Below the pieces are notes generated by a model, which was not told the origin of the DNA, made no database searches, and saw only the letters and a program-made list of their open reading frames with translations. From Daucus carota subsp. sativus (Eukaryota > Streptophyta > Magnoliopsida > Apiales > Apiaceae): DNA of 64,000 nucleotides. The stretch spans positions 40,272,390 through 40,336,389 of the forward strand of contig NC_030384.2 of NCBI RefSeq assembly GCF_001625215.2, written 5' to 3'. Below, piece by piece: positions 58,303 to 64,000 of the stretch (position 1 is the first letter of the stretch; each line of letters starts with the position of its first letter). The position numbers and the translations under genes were made by a program.

Positions 58303-60447
58303 ATGGGGTTGGAGATGCTGCAGTCAGTGTACAATAAGGCCAAGCCTTATTTACTGATGGTAATTGTGCAGAGTGGAGCTGCAGGGATGTATCTTATAAG
58401 TTCTGTTGTACTCAAACAAGGGATGAGTCGTTATGTGCTGGTTGTGTACCGTAATGCAGTCGGTGCACTTGTCCTCGCCCCCTTTGCTATCGTTCTCGAA
58501 AGGTTTAATTCTACTCATAATAAATATACTACTGTAGATTATTTGTTTTCATGCTTTCGGTTTTACTAATAAATCTTCGCGGTTGGAGTTGCTTAAGCTC
58601 GAACGTACTTGGGCATGGATATAACAGTTTTTGTTTATTTCTTCCGCAGGAAAATACGTCCGAAGATGACAATCTCAGTGTTCCTTCAGATAATGGCCCT
58701 GGCTATCTTGGAGTAATGCTCTCTTCACCTTGACGTTTGTTCTCAACTACATATGCATGTACATGTATATTGCATTATTGTCATGCATGTTACGTGTCTT
58801 GAATTGTTTAATCAAAAAAAAATATTATTAGTATCTGGAAGTAATCTAAGACAATATAAAAAAATAATTTAGACATAATTAGTGAGATCTTGTAAGTCCT
58901 TGTATATTACAAAGTTGCGTCAGCAAAGTAATGTGCACTAACTTTTCATTAAGCAAACTTGTACATTTTCATTAATTTTGTAATTATGCATGAATCTTTG
59001 TACCTAAATCAAGAAGTGAAGTAAACAACATGATCCTAATTAGAGAATGAGATTACATATGTCATGTTGCACTGCAAGTATAGATCTATTAGCCAACTGA
59101 TATAAGCACTTCTACATGACATGAGCTGATTTTAGGGTCTTTTACTTAGATTTATTATTGATGATTGCAGGCCAGTGCTTGATCAGAACTTTTCATACTT
59201 GGGGATGAGTTTAACCTCAGCATCATACACATCTGCCATCATGAATGCTGTTCCTGCAGTTACTTTTATCGTGGCTGTTCTTCTCAGGTAGGATCGATCA
59301 AGATGATCGTGGGAGAATTTAAAATGAATATTTCGTGCTTTCCTTCGGATAATTATCTGCATGCGCCTGTGTGACTGATCACAAGGTGGATAAATGTAAC
59401 AGGTTAGAGTTTTTGAAGATGAGAGAAATGGGAAGTCAAGCAAAGGTCATAGGAACCATAGTCACATTTGGAGGAGCCTTGATCATGACTGTGTACAAAG
59501 GTCCCATTGTGAATCTCATTTGGTCCCCGAAAGAAAGCCTCTTCGACACCGGTTCAGCCACGGCCTCCACTGATCAACACTGGCTCAGCGGAACTGTTTT
59601 TATACTCATTGGTTGTATTGCATGGTCCTTATTCTTTGTCTTACAAGTAAGTCTAGATATACCAATTATTCAATTAACCCCTGATTAAAATTAATATTAT
59701 TTTTAATAATGCGATTGATTATTTGTGCAGTCAATTACATTGAAGAAATATCCAGCAGAGCTTTCCTTGGCCTTCTTGATATGTTTGATGGGTGCAATTC
59801 TAAGCGCGGCTGTCACGTTAGTGGCCGAAGCTCATCATCCTGATGTCTGGGCTGTTGGCTGGAATTCCAAGCTCCTTGCTCCTGCTTATGCTGTAAGCTA
59901 CCTATACCTATATTAATTGCATAATGGAGTACATCGATAATGAATCCATAATTTAATAAGATGCGGTGTTTGTTAATTTTTACAGGGGGTGGTTAGCTCT
60001 GGCCTCACATACTACATTCAAGGAATAGTGATGCAAACCAGAGGCCCCGTGTTTGTCACTGCATTCAATCCTCTGTGCATGATCATAGTCGCTGTCCTCG
60101 GATCCATTGTGCTGGCCGAGAAACTCCATATTGGAGCGTACGTATTTCTTATTCTATCCGCCGTAAAAAGGCTTATTTGTTGTAGTGTAATAATTACTAC
60201 TAACAAACAAGTACAATCTGTGTTTACTAACATTGTGTCAATGTGTATGAATTGCAGCATAATTGGAGCAATAGTAATAGCAGTAGGCCTCTATGCAGTT
60301 GTTTGGGGGAAAGGAAAGGACAAAATCGACATTACGGCATCGGACGAAATAGGTCATCAACTGCCCATGACTAAAATGGACACTGCTCACTTCAACATAT
60401 CTGGAGACACTAACACTCAAAAATATGCTGCTGCTGCTGCATATTAA
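58303..60447 (+). CDS. UMAMIT19-like: UMAMIT / WAT1-related transporter (nodulin MtN21, EamA), 7 exons, ~375 aa
   Basis: Exons are 58303-58502, 58650-58712, 59171-59287, 59403-59646, 59731-59892, 59986-60137 and 60258-60447; all introns are GT-AG and join in phase. The seven-exon layout and blocks fit the family: KPYLLMVIVQSGAAGMYLIS in the first span, VYRNAVGALVLAPFAI, EPVLDQNFSYLGM, TSASYTSAIMNAVPAVTFI, GTIVTFGGALIMTVYKGP, then after a loop a second EamA half with YYIQGIVMQTRGPVF, FNPLCMIIVAVLGS and AEKLHIGAIIGAIVIAVGLY. About ten membrane spans are expected. UMAMITs move amino acids (WAT1 moves auxin) across plasma or vacuole membranes. It matches my memory of At1g21890 / At1g44800. The cytosolic C tail ends with a short Ala run. 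Intron 6 is 120 bases with no in-frame stop. Confidence 0.94.
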
Positions 60448-62857
60448 GTACCGGATATTGTTACGTGTATGTTACCCGGGCCGTATATTGACTAATATTT
60501 ACGATGTTTTTAGGCCTGCTACTTGTAGATATAATACGGCCGGGTACTTGTAAAAGGGTGATACATATTGTCATTCTAGAGTTTTGTACTGAGTTGATTA
60601 TCTGGAGAATGTTGTTAACTTGTGTTAATAAAAAACTTCTCTTCAATAAATTTGTTTAGAATTAACGGTATGTCTGTTTGTTTTACTCAGCACAAAGAGA
60701 ATTAAGCATTCCATCAATCTATCCATTGATATATGATTCATTAATCTTATAATCTAGCCATTCTCTGAAACCGTGATCAAGAAATTAAATCATTGGGTTA
60801 TGAACATCATCGACATTAAAAGATGAATTATAATTTATACTATTTTATCAAATTTGGGATTAAATTAATGTCAATCTTATCCGATTTTTCTAAAATTTAA
60901 AATAATTTATTTGAAACGCATGTGGAATATGCAGGTGTTACAAATTTAAAATGATTAGTCAAAATCGACCCCTTAAATATCTAAGATGGTCAGATTACGG
61001 GCCGATTACTCGATAAATTTTATATTTGGGCGGCTTTGAATTCTTGGACATGTACGATTAAATATTACATGCTAAAAAATTTAATGACAATAGTGTCAAT
61101 ATCTAAACTATAAGTGATCTTTGATTGCTAGCTCTCGAATTCGGAGGCATAGCTAGTTATAGTCAGCAATCCTCTGGATCCATCCTTGCGCATGTCTCCT
61201 TAACATCAGTTGAGTCTATTAAAGTATTTTTCGCAATTGTGATTTAAAAACCTCTATAGAAAAAACTATAAGTTAGGCTGTTTAGAAAATAAAAACTTGT
61301 TTCTAAACAAAATAATAAATTTTTATTTCTAAAAAAAAGATAATCCAAACACAACGTGTGTTAAATCCGTAGATTGCTGCGTATACACATTGCCACATTG
61401 CACTATGGAAAGCTAATCAATGCAGCATTAGAAAAGAATAAAACTACGAATGGAGTTTGTAGTATTATTGGCGCACAGACTACATATTGGATTCTACCTC
61501 AGTGCCACCCAAGCTCTCAGCTGACGATGGAGATTCGAATCACAAGATTATGATTTGTTCACCCAGAAAATCCACAAATACACCACATTTTTTTGTAGGG
61601 TTGCGTATCCTAGTGGAATCAAGCCATTTTATGTGTTTCTGTTTAATTCATCAATGTGGATTCTACTGTGTGTGAGTGGGTGTAATATTATTGTAAATTA
61701 AGCTTTAGCTAATTAGCTTGCTTGCATTAATAACGATAAGAGTGTTTTTGTCTCAATTACGTCAATAATTAAGATTTATTAAAGATTTGAGCTTTGACCA
61801 TGAAGGTAATTTGCCTTCATTGGTAGATTAATTAATGATAATGATATGCTTTACCACCTTAAAGTAGACCAAATGCTTGATGATTTAAATATATTTTTGG
61901 CTTCACTTGATGTTTTAATTAGTTGATATACTTTTTCATTTTGAGGGATCTTCACCATATGCATGGAATCAGATGGAATCCGATTATAATTTGCGCAAGT
62001 CGTTTATGGTACGCAACTTATGACGTTCTTTTAGATAGACATTTTGGAAATATCATTTTAGAACAAATTAAATTTATTCCCGATTGTTATTAACCAGATA
62101 AAAAAGTTATTAACCGGTGATTAATCCATTTTAAAAGCAATGAATGATACAAATGTTCATGATACTAAAATGTTATTTACTCCCGCTTGGCATGCCACTG
62201 TGCCCCAAATTGTGTTCGGGCTCTTCCGTATGTGATTTTATGATCATACTAGAGGCCCATTTATTGATTTCAAGTCCTGATAATTATAAAATATTTTACT
62301 TTTCTCACGTATATATTTGAACTTCTGATTATAATTTAAATTAATAATTTTAGAAAGTATTTATGAATAATAGTTTTAATTATATAATTTATTTTATAGA
62401 AAAATTAGAATAATAAGTACTACTTATACAAATAATTTTTTTTGAATATTTTGTCAAAAGTTAGATTCGATTGCAAACTATACATGACATGCCCTGTTAT
62501 GACTCGTAATTGTCACATTATTATTAGTGGCCTGCTTTCTATATTATTATATTTTCTTTGCGTTTGAAAGATTTCTTATACTTGGTTGGCCCAAAGGATA
62601 TCATCGAGGTCCAGAAGATGTGTAGACCTTGTCCAGAAATTTGCAAGTTTAATAAATGACATTAATCCTGAATGATACATTATTTAGCTAATCTAGACTC
62701 GTTCAGAGATTAAAAAGTGACCCCAATAGTACCGGAAACAGATTCGAAATTAAGTCGGCAAGAGTACGTGATACAGGCTAGACATTCTATCGAACGGTGT
62801 AAAAATATTCTCCATCTAATGCCAGAAGTTAGTGTCAAACATATTCGAAAACAAGTA
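60448..62857. other. UMAMIT 3' flank, no further gene
   Basis: The first ~200 bases are probably 3' UTR, with AATAAA-like signals near 60627 and 60645. Beyond it the DNA is AT-rich; short frames at 61487-61675 and 62717-62965 show no domain. Confidence 0.5.
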
Positions 62858-63092
62858 CTCCCTCTGTTTGGATATATTAGTCTCTTGACTTTTTTGCACG
62901 CACATTTAAGAGCTTTGACCGCACATCTAAAATTATTATTTTTAAAAATTTCTTTTTGTGAATAAAAGTATTAATGATATATTTTAATTCACAAAAAAAA
63001 ATTTTCAAAAATAATAATTTTAAATGTGCGGTCAATGCTCTTAAAAGTGTGTGCAAAAAAGTCAAACGACTATTATATCCAAACAGAGGGAG
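62858..63092. mobile_element. Stowaway-type MITE, near-perfect hairpin
   Basis: It is flanked by TA at 62856-62857 and 63093-63094. Almost the whole 235 bp pairs with itself: CTCCCTCTGTTTGGATATAT at the left end and ATATCCAAACAGAGGGAG at the right, with inner arms GAGCTTTGACCGCACAT.. against its complement. Low divergence between arms implies a recent insertion. Same family as 15549-15782. Confidence 0.9.
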
Positions 63093-63504
63093 TATACACA
63101 TAACTCATGAATTAGCTAGATTGTCTCGCATGATTAATTGCTATAATATTTTTACATATTCTAGTGGAAATTTGTATGCTTGATGCAGCTTTTAAATGAG
63201 AAATTTCAGTTGCTTTCAAAATAAAACCAACTATATATTTGATAGACAAATGATCAATATCTAAAGTTAGCGAGAGCATATTCGATGGATGGATACATCA
63301 ACGTAAATCAGTTTATAACTAAACTTTATTAAATTTGTAATACATTGAGTTCTGATAAAATTTACAATAATAGTTGGTAAAAAGAATGATTATATTATAT
63401 TTTTATTATAATAAATAATAGATTTTAGCGACGAATTTAAGAAGAATGCAGATGCTTCGAGTTACAGGTTAGCGAAACTTTTTGGATTTTATTTAGTAAT
63501 TTCA

Positions 63505-63640
63505 GTCCAGCAGGGGACTATTAGAAGCAGCAGAAAGAAGATGAGCCGACTTTGCTCACAGCAGGGGACTATTAGAAGCAGGGGATTTTATTAGAAGCAA
63601 GCAGAAAGAAGATGAGCCGACTTTGCTCACAGCATGACGG
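63505..63640. repeat. Local tandem duplication
   Basis: Copies of CAGCAGGGGACTATTAGAAG and of GCAGAAAGAAGATGAGCCGA followed by CTTTGCTCACAGCA are repeated head to tail, the second unit carrying a small internal duplication. GC content is higher than the flanks. Non-coding as far as can be seen. Confidence 0.8.
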
Positions 63641-63805
63641 TCACCCCGTCTGGGACTTTTTTGAGGCCGTTTGCTGACTTTAAGAATGAGACTCTTCCAA
63701 ATGACAAAACAAAATTTTAATATAATTAAAATAACATGATATCATAAACAAAATTAGACTACTACAACTGAAAAATTGTTTTTTTTAAGTAATTAGACTT
63801 AAATA

Positions 63806-64000
63806 CTCCCTCCGTCCCTTTTTACATGTCCCTTTTGAAAAAAAAATTTGTCCCAAATTACTTGTCCACTTCTCTTTTCAAAGCAATTTTTTGTATGTTT
63901 TTTCAAAATGTAACAATTTCCAATGTTTGACTAGCATATATATATATACAACTCTATCTAATTCATTACATTTATTAGAGATATATATGAAAACAAGATA
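63806..64000. mobile_element. Stowaway-type MITE, left part (cut by window)
   Basis: The left end CTCCCTCCGTCCCTTTTTAC follows TA at 63804-63805. The right end is not in the window, so the element either runs past 64000 or is truncated. Confidence 0.6.

Noticed and set aside
59183..59443. 86-codon minus-strand frame within the UMAMIT gene
   Set aside because: Antisense to exons 3 and 4 of a clear gene.

Overview
The window is nuclear DNA from a flowering plant, most likely a eudicot. It is strongly AT-rich, its genes are split by GT-AG introns, and all five multi-exon or transcription-factor families recognised are plant types. Gene-poor stretches are filled with small non-autonomous transposons. 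No organelle genome segment, bacterial operon, CRISPR array or autonomous transposon ORF was recognised. The species cannot be fixed from the sequence alone.

Layout, left to right: the C-terminal part of an NSP2-type GRAS transcription factor (1-777, + strand, cut by the window edge); a nuclear tRNA-Arg(CCT) at 6921-6993; a three-exon MORN-repeat membrane protein (19963-22052, +); an intronless DREB/ERF transcription factor (30569-31255, -); a small unknown one-exon gene (41012-41374, +); a four-exon p24-delta cargo receptor (42623-46698, +); a three-exon plastid- or mitochondrion-directed glutaredoxin-like DUF836 protein (47817-49700, -); a four-exon secretory phospholipase A2 ending in KLEL (51295-53733, -); and a seven-exon UMAMIT/WAT1 (nodulin MtN21, EamA) transporter (58303-60447, +). 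Exon boundaries were worked out by hand from splice sites and reading-frame phase.

The order MORN - DREB/ERF - p24-delta - UMAMIT matches, from memory, Arabidopsis At1g21920 (MRF1) - At1g21910 (DREB26/ERF012) - At1g21900 (p24delta5) - At1g21890 (UMAMIT19). If a search confirms this, the 40 kb from 20 to 60 kb is an ancient conserved gene block, expanded here by mobile elements. The genes do not form one pathway.

The space between genes holds a rich set of small mobile elements with readable ends: two Helitrons sharing 3' hairpins (one sits inside the third PLA2 intron and carries tandem copies of its own 5' head), many Stowaway-type MITEs (CTCCCTCCGT ends, TA target duplication), several Harbinger-type MITEs (TTA/TAA target), Mutator-like MITEs with 9-bp target duplications and palindromic ends, a hAT-like MITE with an 8-bp target duplication in a p24 intron, a long foldback element, and one poly(A) retroposon-like insertion with a 20-bp target duplication. 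No undescribed biological system stood out. The best leads are the gene-block synteny, the Helitron in PLA2, the GC-AG intron of p24, a uORF in the MORN leader, and the in-frame continuation after the stop of the small unknown gene.
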